Below are positions 1-9,104 of a stretch of DNA of 64,000 nt, piece by piece. The translations under genes and the position numbers were made by a program. This stretch comes from Nitrospira sp. (GTDB taxonomy: Bacteria; Nitrospirota; Nitrospiria; Nitrospirales; Nitrospiraceae), in assembly GCA_024998685.1 (NCBI GenBank), contig JACOEH010000001.1, forward strand, positions 1 to 64,000, given 5' to 3'. Each line of letters begins with the position of its first letter. The first letter of the stretch is position 1. Under the pieces are notes generated by a model. The model ran no database searches. It worked only from the letters and a program-made list of their open reading frames with translations, and had not been told where the DNA came from.

Positions 1-69
1 TTTCACGCGCTGGCGAAGCGGCGCTGAGGCTATGCACTGGAAAGTTGAATCTGCGATAGCGAGAACGTA

Positions 70-309
70 TTGAGCAATGCGGCGCACGGAACGCTTAAGA
101 TCGATATGGATGAATTGAGAAACGTGCAAGTCCCGGTTCCTTCTCCCGAAGAGCAGCAACGAATTGCCTTGAAGATTGATACTCTTTACGCCGAAACCCA
201 ACGCCTCCAATCAATCTACCAGCAAAAGCTCGCTGCGCTGGGTGAGTTGAAAAAGTCGCTGCTGCACCGTGCTTTCAATGGAGAATTGACAAAGGACAAT
301 GGACAGTGA
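70..309 (+). CDS. hsdS: Type I restriction enzyme specificity subunit HsdS, C-terminal fragment (5' part outside window or in another frame)
   Basis: GTLKIDMDELRNVQVPVPSPEEQQRIALKIDTL resembles the conserved end of an HsdS target-recognition domain plus the start of the central helix; located upstream of hsdR. The same frame contains stops at 25-27 and 46-48. Confidence 0.7.
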   Translation: MSNAAHGTLKIDMDELRNVQVPVPSPEEQQRIALKIDTLYAETQRLQSIYQQKLAALGELKKSLLHRAFNGELTKDNGQ

Positions 310-665
310 AGAACGGCGCGCTGCAGACTAAGTCGTTTGCGTTTGCGGTAGTGATCGTAGAGCTGTATAAGCGGTTGCGAACTGAGAAGAAAGAAAGTGT
401 TCTGTCCAAACAATTGCTACGGTCGGGGACGGCCATAGGCGCACTGGTTCGAGAGGCTGAGCAGGCAGAGAGCAAAGCCGACTTTGTCCATAAGCTGGCC
501 ATCGCCCTGAAAGAAGCCAATGAGACCGAGTATTGGCTGGAGTTATTGCATGAGACGCACTATCTGGACCCCGATGCGTTTTCATCCATTCATCGTGATG
601 TGGTGGAGCTTCTGAAGTTGCTGACCAGCATTATCAATTCCAGCAAGCGCAGGATATCCCAATGA
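306..665 (+). CDS. Four-helix-bundle (S23 / TIGR02436-type) protein
   Basis: SKQLLRSGTAIGALVREAEQAESKADFVHKLAIALKEANETEYWLELL matches the family pattern (SxQLxRSxxSIxAxxxEA...K...A.KExxEtxYWL). Confidence 0.85.
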   Translation: MKNGALQTKSFAFAVVIVELYKRLRTEKKESVLSKQLLRSGTAIGALVREAEQAESKADFVHKLAIALKEANETEYWLELLHETHYLDPDAFSSIHRDVVELLKLLTSIINSSKRRISQ

Positions 666-704
666 CCGTTGTCTGCTATCCATTGTCCATTTTCCATTAT
701 TCCC

Positions 705-1787
705 ATGTCTGACGACGCATTGCCGCAATCCAGCATCATCCTCTACCAAACGGAAGATGGCCGCACGCGCATTCAATGCCGTTTTGAGGATGACACGATC
801 TGGCTGACGCAAGCCCTAATTGCCGAACTGTTTCAAGTCACTGTGCCGACTGTTAACGAGCACCTTAAAGGCATTTATACCGAGGGCGAATTGGCTGCCG
901 GGGCAACTATTCGGAAATTCCGAATAGTTCGATCCGAGGGAACGCGGCAGGTGACCCGCGAAATTGAGCACTACAGTTTACCCGCCATTCTCGCTGTGGG
1001 CTATCGAGTCCGCAGTCATCGAGGCACGCAGTTCCGCCAGTGGGCGACGGCGCGGTTGAACGAGTATCTCGTCAAGGGCTTCACGATGGACGACGAGCGG
1101 CTGAAGAATCCGCCGGGTTCTGGCCAGCGAGATTATTTCGATGAGCTGCTGGAACGCATTCGGGACATCCGTTCGTCGGAACGGCGGTTCTATCAGAAGG
1201 TTCTCGATATTTATGCGACGAGTGTGGATTACCAACCCGATGTGGAGCTGTCTCAGCAGTTTTTTGCGACGGTGCAGAACAAAATGCACTGGGCCACGCA
1301 TGGGCAGACCGCGGCGGAAGTGATCCACCGGCGGGCTGACGCGACTAAGCCGTTCATGGGGCTGACAACCACGCGTCCCGGTGGGATTGTCCGGAGGGAC
1401 GACGTCTCTATTGCAAAGAATTACCTTACCGAGGACGAGCTGCACGCGCTGAATCGTATTGTGACTGCCTACCTGGAATTCGCCGAACTCCAGGCGCTCA
1501 ACCGCAGGCCGATGACGATGCGCGACTGGGTTACGAAGCTGGATGAGTTTCTGACATTGTCCGGGCGCGAGTTGCTGAACCATGCGGGGAAGATTTCCGC
1601 CGAATCCGCCAAGGCGAAGGCCGAGCAGGAATATGACCGCTATCGAGCACTCATGGATAGGCAACCTCGCCCGGTGGATGCGGACTTTGAAGAAGCCGCG
1701 AAGCAGATACAAAAGATGCCGAGGCTCAGAGTTCGTGTCGAGCGGCAACAAAAGAAGCCGAAGACATCGAAGAAGAAGTTGCGATGA
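705..1787 (+). CDS. RhuM-family (virulence RhuM-like) protein
   Basis: IWLTQALIAELFQVTVPTVNEHLKGIYTEGEL...YSLPAILAVGYRVRSHRGTQFRQWATARLNEYLVKGFTMDDERLKNP is the RhuM signature; ATG at 705 is in frame with the longer track ORF. Confidence 0.9.
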   Translation: MSDDALPQSSIILYQTEDGRTRIQCRFEDDTIWLTQALIAELFQVTVPTVNEHLKGIYTEGELAAGATIRKFRIVRSEGTRQVTREIEHYSLPAILAVGYRVRSHRGTQFRQWATARLNEYLVKGFTMDDERLKNPPGSGQRDYFDELLERIRDIRSSERRFYQKVLDIYATSVDYQPDVELSQQFFATVQNKMHWATHGQTAAEVIHRRADATKPFMGLTTTRPGGIVRRDDVSIAKNYLTEDELHALNRIVTAYLEFAELQALNRRPMTMRDWVTKLDEFLTLSGRELLNHAGKISAESAKAKAEQEYDRYRALMDRQPRPVDADFEEAAKQIQKMPRLRVRVERQQKKPKTSKKKLR

Positions 1788-4180
1788 ACGAAGCCGAAAC
1801 CAGAGCGGAGCACATCGATCCCACCCTTAAGGCTGCAGGCTGGGGTGTGGTGGAGGGGAGCCGTGTGTTGCGCGAGTATCCCATTACACTTGGCCGGATC
1901 GAAGGTTTGGGGCGGCGTGCGAAACCGCTGGTTGCCGATTATGTGCTTGTCTACCGCAATACCAAACTTGCTGTCATTGAAGCCAAAGCCTTGGGTGAAA
2001 CCCTCACCGAGGGTGCGGCGCAGGCGAAGCACTATGCGGGCAGGCTGGCCGTGCGGTTCGCCTATACCACGAACGGCAAAGGGCTCTATGGCATCGACAT
2101 GGAGACGGGTAAGGAAGGCGAGTGGCCGACCTATCCCACGCCGGAAGAGCTCTGGAAGCTAACGTTTGCTAAGCAGGACGCCTGGCGGGACCGCTTCGCT
2201 ACAGTTCCATTCGAAGACAAGGGTGGGTCGCACCCGAGCCGCTACTATCAGGACATTGCTGTGGAGCGAGTGCTGGAGGCTATCGCCGCCGGTAAGCCGC
2301 GCATACTGCTCACCCTCGCGACCGGCACGGGCAAGACCTTCATTGCCTTTCAGATTGTCTGGAAGCTCTTTCACAGCCGTTGGAACTTGGGCAGTGCACA
2401 ATTGACAATGGACAATGAATCCGCTTCGGAAGGGAAGGCCCGTTCTCAATTGTCCACTGTCCATTCTCCATTGCATCTCCGTCGGCCACGCATTTTGTTT
2501 CTGGCCGATCGGAACATACTGGCTAATCAGGCCTATAACGCCTTCTCTGCTTTTCCAGAAGACGCGTTGGTGCGGATTGAGTCGGAGGATATTCGGAAGA
2601 AGGGCAAGGTGCCGAAGAACGGTAGCTTGTTCTTCACCATTTTTCAAACCTTCATGAGTGGACCAGGCGACACACCCTCTTTCGGTGAGTATCCAGCGGA
2701 CTTCTTTGACTTCATCGTCATCGATGAGTGCCATCGCGGGGGCGCGAACGATGAAAGTAACTGGCGTGGTATCCTTGAATACTTTGCACCAGCCGTGCAG
2801 CTAGGCCTGACTGCCACGCCAAAGCGCAGAGATAACATTGATACCTACGCCTATTTCGGCGACCCAGTCTATATCTACTCGCTGAGGGACGGCATCAACG
2901 ACGGTTTTCTCACGCCGTTCAAGGTGAAGCAGATTTCCACGACGCTCGATGAGTATGTCTATACGCCGGACGATACGCTCGTGGAGGGTGAGATTGAAGC
3001 GAAGAAGCGCTACACGGAGAGCGACTTTAATAAAATCATTGAGATTAAAGAGCGAGAAAAGAAGCGCGTCGACATCTTCATGAGCCAGATCAACCAGCAG
3101 GAGAAGACGCTGGTGTTTTGTGCCACGCAGGACCATGCGCTAGCCGTGCGTGACCTCATCAACCAGATGAAAACGAGCGCGGACCCCAACTATTGCCAGC
3201 GCGTGACGGCAAATGATGGTGAACTCGGTGATCAGCATCTCCGTGATTTCCAAGACAACGAAAAGACGATTCCGACGATTCTGACGACTTCTCAGAAGCT
3301 TTCGACCGGCGTGGACGCCCGTAATATTCGTAACATCGTCCTCATGCGTCCGATCAATTCGATGATCGAGTTCAAGCAGATCATTGGGCGTGGGACGCGG
3401 CTGTACGATGGAAAGGACTACTTTACGATTTACGACTTCGTGAAGGCACATCACCACTTCAGCGATCCCGAGTGGGATGGCGAGCCGATCGAACCAGAGC
3501 CTAATCCAAAGCCGTTTCCACCTCCTGTGGATCCTTTGCCGGATGGAGTGCGTGAAAGGCCACGCGAATGCGTCAGGCGGCAGAAGATTAAAGTGAAACT
3601 GGCTGACGGTAAGGCTCGGACCATCCAGCACATGATGGTGACGACTTTTTGGCATCCGGACGGCACGCCTATGTCAGCACAGCAATTCTTGGAAATACTG
3701 TTTGGCAAACTTCCGGAGTTCTTCAAGAACGAAGCTGAACTTCGGGCCATCTGGAGTCTGCCCGATACGCGAACCAAACTGTTACAAGGTTTGACTGAGA
3801 AAGGCTTTGGACATGAACAGCTGGCAGAAATACAACGGATTATCGATGCTGAGAACAGCGATCTTTTCGACGTACTGGCCCATGTAGCCTATGCTCTTTC
3901 CCCACTCACGCGGGAAGAGCGGGCAGCTAGAGCCAAATTGGAGATCAGTGCCCACTTCAACCGCAAGCAGCAAGCCTTCCTGGACTTTGTTCTCGCTCAA
4001 TACGTGAAGATCGGGGTGGACGAACTCGCGCAAGAGAAGCTCTCGCCGTTGCTCAAGCTCAAGTACCATAATGCTATCGCGGACGCCGTAGCCGATCTTG
4101 GCCAGCCCGAGGAGATCAGCAACGTTTTCGTGGGATTTCAGAAGTATCTGTATCAGCCATCGATTCAAAGAGGCTTGTAA
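1784..4180 (+). CDS. hsdR: Type I restriction endonuclease subunit R (HsdR)
   Basis: LTLATGTGKTFIAFQIVWKLF Walker A, VIDECHRGG DEAD-box variant, GLTATPKRRDN, IIGRGTRLYDGKDYFTIYDF; N-terminal nuclease-like region IEAKALGETL. Confidence 0.95.
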   Translation: MNEAETRAEHIDPTLKAAGWGVVEGSRVLREYPITLGRIEGLGRRAKPLVADYVLVYRNTKLAVIEAKALGETLTEGAAQAKHYAGRLAVRFAYTTNGKGLYGIDMETGKEGEWPTYPTPEELWKLTFAKQDAWRDRFATVPFEDKGGSHPSRYYQDIAVERVLEAIAAGKPRILLTLATGTGKTFIAFQIVWKLFHSRWNLGSAQLTMDNESASEGKARSQLSTVHSPLHLRRPRILFLADRNILANQAYNAFSAFPEDALVRIESEDIRKKGKVPKNGSLFFTIFQTFMSGPGDTPSFGEYPADFFDFIVIDECHRGGANDESNWRGILEYFAPAVQLGLTATPKRRDNIDTYAYFGDPVYIYSLRDGINDGFLTPFKVKQISTTLDEYVYTPDDTLVEGEIEAKKRYTESDFNKIIEIKEREKKRVDIFMSQINQQEKTLVFCATQDHALAVRDLINQMKTSADPNYCQRVTANDGELGDQHLRDFQDNEKTIPTILTTSQKLSTGVDARNIRNIVLMRPINSMIEFKQIIGRGTRLYDGKDYFTIYDFVKAHHHFSDPEWDGEPIEPEPNPKPFPPPVDPLPDGVRERPRECVRRQKIKVKLADGKARTIQHMMVTTFWHPDGTPMSAQQFLEILFGKLPEFFKNEAELRAIWSLPDTRTKLLQGLTEKGFGHEQLAEIQRIIDAENSDLFDVLAHVAYALSPLTREERAARAKLEISAHFNRKQQAFLDFVLAQYVKIGVDELAQEKLSPLLKLKYHNAIADAVADLGQPEEISNVFVGFQKYLYQPSIQRGL

Positions 4181-4182
4181 GC

Positions 4183-4197
4183 ACGCTTATAGCGTGA
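4183..4197 (+). terminator. Possible weak hairpin terminator after hsdR
   Basis: cacgct-tat-agcgtg hairpin just after the hsdR stop, followed by an AT-rich stretch rather than a clean T-run. Confidence 0.3.
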
Positions 4198-4349
4198 TTT
4201 AGGCATTATTCTACGGCGACGAAATGCTGAAGGTATCCGAAGCGTGGGTAGAATGAGATTCCTGGAGTTTCCCAACGGTCATGAAGAGAACGATCGCTTG
4301 ATGCTATGCTTTGGACGCTGAAATAGCATTCTGAAAGGAGAGTGTCACG

Positions 4350-4598
4350 ATGAGCGAACAACAGCTTCTTCAGCGCATCACCGCCAGACCTGAAATTTTC
4401 AGCGGAAAGCCGATTATCCGTGACATGCGGATCTCGGTCGAACTTATTCTGAGCCTGCTTGCCCAAGGAGAAACCGTCGAAGCGATCCTAGGCGACTATC
4501 CGGATCTGGAGCGAGAGGATATCCGCGCCTGCTTGGCATATGCCCACGCCGTGATCGCTCATGATTCGCTCGATGCCATTCAAGTCGGTGGAAAGTGA
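4350..4598 (+). CDS. DUF433 domain protein (antitoxin-like)
   Basis: ITARPEIFSGKPIIRDMRISVELILSLLAQGETVEAILGDYPDLEREDIRACLAYA is the DUF433 pattern. Confidence 0.9.
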   Translation: MSEQQLLQRITARPEIFSGKPIIRDMRISVELILSLLAQGETVEAILGDYPDLEREDIRACLAYAHAVIAHDSLDAIQVGGK

Positions 4599-4948
4599 AG
4601 TTTCTTATTGATCGCTGCGCCGGGCATCGTCTGGCGGAATGGTTACGGCAGCAAGGGCACGACGTTGTTGAGTCGCGGGAACGTGGACCTGATCCTGGAG
4701 ACCGCACGTTGTTGACATGGGCTGCTTCTGAACAACGCATCCTCGTCACGATGGATAAAGACTTTGGAGAATTCATCTTTGGGGACAATGCTCCTCATCG
4801 CGGGTTGGTGCGGTTACCGGACGTATCAACGACGGCCCGTATTGAGCTGATGGAAAAAATCCTCGATCGGCACAGTCGGGATCTTTCGGAATCCTCGATC
4901 GTTACGATCAGAGGTGGACGGATTCGAGTCTCACGATCGCCATCGTGA
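4595..4948 (+). CDS. DUF5615 PIN-like protein (toxin partner)
   Basis: MKFLIDRCAGHRLAEWLRQQGHDVVESRERGPDPGDRTLLTWAASEQRILVTMDKDFGE; overlaps the DUF433 gene by 4 nt. Confidence 0.85.
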   Translation: MKFLIDRCAGHRLAEWLRQQGHDVVESRERGPDPGDRTLLTWAASEQRILVTMDKDFGEFIFGDNAPHRGLVRLPDVSTTARIELMEKILDRHSRDLSESSIVTIRGGRIRVSRSPS

Positions 4949-4996
4949 TATGAGAAAAGGAACAGGAACCATGTGCTAGGGACCTTAGCCTAAACC

Positions 4997-5626
4997 TTAA
5001 TTTCTCCCTTTCGGCACGATCGGGCTCACGGCATTCTGATCTCTTCCCGCCTCATAGGATTTCAGCATCCGTGTAATCGTCGGCATCAGGGTGGTTGTCT
5101 GATCGGCCGGCAACTTGATTCGCACACCGCGCCCTTCGTTGCGCCCCAAGGACAAAATGTGCACTTCTAGTATCACGTTGCGCCGGTCGTCTTGATAGGT
5201 GAAGGCAAGGCGCTTCGCGGGGAATCCCGCCAGGGTCGCCTCCTGATCCTTCTGCCAGGTGAGCTGAACCTGCTTCTTGTCGTACAGGTCCGTGATGATG
5301 CGTCGATGGGCATCGGCGAATTCCTTGAGTGTCTGCCGTCCATCCTGGCTGCGGCCGCTGACCACATTCATGTGGCCGGATAAAGCGACCAGGCTGTGCT
5401 CGATCGGAGGGTACAGTGTCACCCCGATCCCGTCCGGCAGAGGGTTGCCAAGGCGCCAGTCGTCCGGATAGCGCACGGAAAATCCGAAGCGGGCATTCGT
5501 ATAGAGCGTCCAACCGGTCCCCTCGTTCGTGTCGGTCGCTGCGCCCAGAGAAGGCGAGGCCTGTGGAGCGAGACTCATCGCCGCTAGGGTAAACACAAGA
5601 TATCCCCGAATCATCAGCATTCTCAT
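4997..5626 (-). CDS. Secreted hypothetical protein with PsbP-like region
   Basis: N-terminal signal-like segment then WTLYTNARFGFSVRYPDDWRLG. Confidence 0.6.
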   Translation of the reverse strand: MRMLMIRGYLVFTLAAMSLAPQASPSLGAATDTNEGTGWTLYTNARFGFSVRYPDDWRLGNPLPDGIGVTLYPPIEHSLVALSGHMNVVSGRSQDGRQTLKEFADAHRRIITDLYDKKQVQLTWQKDQEATLAGFPAKRLAFTYQDDRRNVILEVHILSLGRNEGRGVRIKLPADQTTTLMPTITRMLKSYEAGRDQNAVSPIVPKGRN

Positions 5627-5645
5627 AAGGCAACTCTATCCTCCG

Positions 5646-6542
5646 CTACCGAATCGACTTGGCACAGCGAAACCCCGTAGTCGCCGCTCGCTGCGCCGGT
5701 GCCGCGCCGCTTCGCGTGGCCGTTCGCAACAGCGGCGGAGCGCTTTTCCATGATCCACCCCGCACCACCTTATAGCGGCTTTGCCCTGCTCCGCTCGGGT
5801 TACGGTCAGGCATGGTCGCATAGTAATCGATTCCAAACCAGTCTGCGACCCATTCGGCGGCATTTCCCGCCATGTGATGCAGGCCGTAGGGACTTCGACC
5901 TTCTTCGCCGCGTTCAACAGAAGCCACGATGGGTATTTCGTGGACATGGTACTGTCCGAACATCGCTAACCCCGCTGCCGGAGGTTGGTGACCCCAGGGG
6001 AAAAGATTGCCCTTCTCTCCCCGGGCCGCCTTCTCCCACTCGGCTTCGGTCGGGAGCCGTTTGCCCTGTGCGCGGCAAAAGTCCGAGGCCTCGGACCAGG
6101 TGACATAGAGGGCCGGCCAGCGGGCGAGGGTGTCCGGCGGCACGGCATGGACGGTCATCATGTGGTCGATCAGTTTGCGTATCTCTGCCGGAATGGACCG
6201 TTGTTGCCGGTTGAGCCACAGTAAAAATTCCCCAAGGCCGACCTCGTCTCGATCGATCTCAAACCGATCCAGCCACACGCGACGCTGTGGTTGTTCGGTG
6301 TCATCGTAAGGAAGATCAAGGCTGTAGAGGTCGTGGCCCGCTCTGGCAGTCCCCATGAAAAAAAAGCCTTCACCCACGGTTACCATGGGGGAACCGTGAG
6401 CGAACGCGGCGATGCGATCGTAGGGTGATTCCTCCTGCGCTCTTCCTGTCATCGGGTTCAACAGGAATGCCGTGAGTGCCACGAGAACGAGAAGTCTGAA
6501 AGCAATCGGATCAGGCCTCATGGCTTCCTGTACCGAGAACAC
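5646..6542 (-). CDS. SUMF1/formylglycine-generating-enzyme-family protein
   Basis: FFMGTARAG..., FEIDRDEVG, RLPTEAEWEKAARG, FPWG, GNAAEWVADWFGIDYY, RVVRGGSW, GFRCAKS motifs. Confidence 0.85.
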   Translation of the reverse strand: MFSVQEAMRPDPIAFRLLVLVALTAFLLNPMTGRAQEESPYDRIAAFAHGSPMVTVGEGFFFMGTARAGHDLYSLDLPYDDTEQPQRRVWLDRFEIDRDEVGLGEFLLWLNRQQRSIPAEIRKLIDHMMTVHAVPPDTLARWPALYVTWSEASDFCRAQGKRLPTEAEWEKAARGEKGNLFPWGHQPPAAGLAMFGQYHVHEIPIVASVERGEEGRSPYGLHHMAGNAAEWVADWFGIDYYATMPDRNPSGAGQSRYKVVRGGSWKSAPPLLRTATRSGAAPAQRAATTGFRCAKSIR

Positions 6543-6745
6543 CTCCAGGAGTCAATGATCAGTGGAGGACAGCGGCATCGCAATCAGCACCTATACATAT
6601 CCGAGGACGATCGAATACAGGATAGTTGAGGAAGCAGGAAGCGGTTCAGTATGATGACGCGCGCCATTTCCAGCAGGATGCGCTTCATGATGGGTGAGTC
6701 TCCCAACATCGTGGTGTACTGTACGGAGTCAGGCAGAGAGTTGCA

Positions 6746-7480
6746 ATGTCATCCGAGCAACAGATCCTTACATCCGATGTGCGGACCCCGGCCTTGATCA
6801 AAGGAACGACCATTGTCGCAGTCCTCTTTTTGGTCGGGATGGGCGTCTTGTATTTTCTCAACCTCATGACCGATGTCTCGCTCGACGTGCTCAAAGCCAA
6901 CCGGGACAAGCTCCTCGCGTTTACCGAAGAACATTACATATCGGCCGTGGCATTGTTCATCCTGGCCTATGTCGCCCACACAGCCTTCTCATTGCCGGGA
7001 GCGACCCTGATGACGCTTACCGGAGGGTTCCTCTTCGGGAGTATGTGGGCCGCGCTCTATGTGAATATCGGAGCCACGACCGGAGCCACACTGGCGTTTC
7101 TGGCCGCTCGGTATCTATTTCGCGGGTGGGTGGAACGACGGTTCGGCGACCGGCTCTCGTCTTTTCAGGAGGGTTTTACCCAAAACGCCTTTACGTATCT
7201 TCTTACGTTGCGGCTCACTCCGATGTTCCCGTTTTTCCTCATGAACCTCCTTTCCGGGTTGACGCGAGTGCGTGTCGGAACATACGTCGCCGCGACAGCG
7301 CTCGGCATCATTCCCGACAGTCTCGTCTACACCTTTGCCGGCTGTCAATTGGGTACGATCAATTCGCTCGCCGAACTGACTTCTCCTCGACTCCTCCTCG
7401 CGTTCATGTTGCTTGGTCTGCTCCTTCTCATGCACGTGGCGTATCGTAAGTTGGTTCGCCCATCACAATCCGAGCGATAG
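6746..7480 (+). CDS. TVP38/TMEM64 (VTT/DedA-like) membrane protein
   Basis: AYVAHTAFSLPGATLMTLTGGFLFGSMWAALYVNIGATTGATLAFLAARYLFRG ... LRLTPMFPFFLMNLLSGLTRV is the VTT-domain pattern. Confidence 0.85.
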   Translation: MSSEQQILTSDVRTPALIKGTTIVAVLFLVGMGVLYFLNLMTDVSLDVLKANRDKLLAFTEEHYISAVALFILAYVAHTAFSLPGATLMTLTGGFLFGSMWAALYVNIGATTGATLAFLAARYLFRGWVERRFGDRLSSFQEGFTQNAFTYLLTLRLTPMFPFFLMNLLSGLTRVRVGTYVAATALGIIPDSLVYTFAGCQLGTINSLAELTSPRLLLAFMLLGLLLLMHVAYRKLVRPSQSER

Positions 7481-7636
7481 AGTCCCGTATCCGGGTGTCA
7501 GGCCACCCTTCACCACAGGCCTCCACCGCTCCTTCCTTTCAGGCCTATTGGATGAAAGATCCGTCTTCCCTGCGACAGTATCAAACGCGAACCACGCATG
7601 GCGATTTCCGCCGCTGATCGATTATGATGAGACCGC

Positions 7637-8113
7637 ATGTACTCCACCCTGGTCGTTCTCCACATCCTTGCCGCCGTGACCTGGATCGGCGGAATGATTT
7701 TCCTGTCTTTGGTCTTGGCGCCGTTAGTGAGAGGCCGGAAGGCGGCGCCGGAATTCATGGCGCTGTTTCTGTCCGCGGCGTTACGATTTCGCCCTATTGT
7801 GTGGGTTGCCATTGCGGTATTGCTCGCCACCGGCCCGATGCTGTTGTCCATGCGAGGTATCGAGGTGAGCAGCCCGACCTCGTGGACAGGGATTGTGACC
7901 GTCAAGTTGATGTTAGTCGCCTTGTTGTTGCTCCTGACTCTCCTCCATGATCTTGTCTTCGGTCCCCAGGTCAGTCGAGTCAGTGCCATACCGAATTCCC
8001 AGCGAACGGCGGGAGAGCAGGTGGTCTTCAAAACGGCGCGCTGGCTGCCTCGTCTTTCGCTGCTCATCGGACTGGCTGTCGTGATCGCGGCGGCGATGCT
8101 GGCCCGGTCATAG
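7637..8113 (+). CDS. CopD-like / multi-pass membrane protein
   Basis: LHILAAVTWIGGMIFLSLVLAPLVRG and several hydrophobic helices. Confidence 0.6.
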   Translation: MYSTLVVLHILAAVTWIGGMIFLSLVLAPLVRGRKAAPEFMALFLSAALRFRPIVWVAIAVLLATGPMLLSMRGIEVSSPTSWTGIVTVKLMLVALLLLLTLLHDLVFGPQVSRVSAIPNSQRTAGEQVVFKTARWLPRLSLLIGLAVVIAAAMLARS

Positions 8114-8140
8114 CTCACGGGCGGTGAGTGCGTTCGACTT

Positions 8141-8178
8141 TCAGCACAGCACTCAGCACTGGGATCTCAGCACTCACT
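8141..8178. repeat. Interspersed CAGCACTCAGCACT repeat, intergenic copy
   Basis: cagcacagcactcagcactgggatctcagcactcacta; same word set as in kinase linkers at 11311-11385 and 27664-27742. Confidence 0.7.
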
Positions 8179-8180
8179 AC

Positions 8181-8483
8181 TTAGGGAAGGCTTCTCGGTG
8201 GCTGCGGCTTCACCGGAGGGATGGGCTCCGGTTGGGGCGGCGGAACCGGTGAAGGGGGCAACGGAGTCGGCTTCGGCGGTGGAACCGGCGAAGGTGGTAA
8301 GGGTTCCGGAGGTGGGTTCGGAACAGGCGGTGGGGGAATGGGTTGCGGAGGCAAGGGATCAACGTCTGAGACCATGACGGTGTCATGAGGACTAGGCAGA
8401 GGAGGATTCCAAGGAATGATCCCAGAACTCCCCACCATGACAGTGAATGCCAAGGACATCATGTGTTTGGACAATACACTCAT
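8181..8483 (-). CDS. Small exported proline-rich protein
   Basis: Hydrophobic N-terminus (MSVLSKHMMSLAFTVMVGSSG) then PPPPVPNPPPEPLPPSPVPPPKPTPLPPSPVPPPQPEPIPPVKPQPP. Confidence 0.5.
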   Translation of the reverse strand: MSVLSKHMMSLAFTVMVGSSGIIPWNPPLPSPHDTVMVSDVDPLPPQPIPPPPVPNPPPEPLPPSPVPPPKPTPLPPSPVPPPQPEPIPPVKPQPPRSLP

Positions 8484-9104
8484 CGTGACCTGCTTGTACG
8501 GCGGCATCTCAGGTTGCCCGACCAACATGCGACACTTCCTATGTACAGGTTGAGCCGTTCCGTCATTCTTGTTCATGCATTCCTTATTCCTGCCCCACCG
8601 ATTGGATTCCGTCGAACATCAGCAGGGGCGTCACATTCGCTTCCGGGACGACGAGTCAGTGAGAGGAAACTTTGTCCGAACAGATAGGCCCGCACAACGT
8701 AACAGAGCCGGGGATACCTAGGTGTGCCCCTAGTTTTCATATTGCGGCCTTTCCCTATACTGCGGCTCCGCAATAAGCTGCGACTCTTCTTTCTATATCC
8801 GAAGGCATGCCGAGATAGTCTCGTTTCACTTAAGAACCAGATTTGTTCGACGCTTTTTTATTCGTCAAGGATAGAGCGCGACGTTACTGATCAGAAGGGG
8901 AATTCATGAGCCACGGTTCGACAGCATCGACCAGCCTCACCCTGAACCACAATCCCGCTGCCCGGTTCATGAAACGCCGCCTGTTCAGCCGACAAACCGA
9001 GTTTAGTCCGCCGGTCCTGCGGGATCACGTTGGCGGCCGGTTTGAAATGGCTGGGGCGAGGTACACGTTTCACGGCTTGCCGCCACGGGAAGGAGATGAT
9101 TCCC

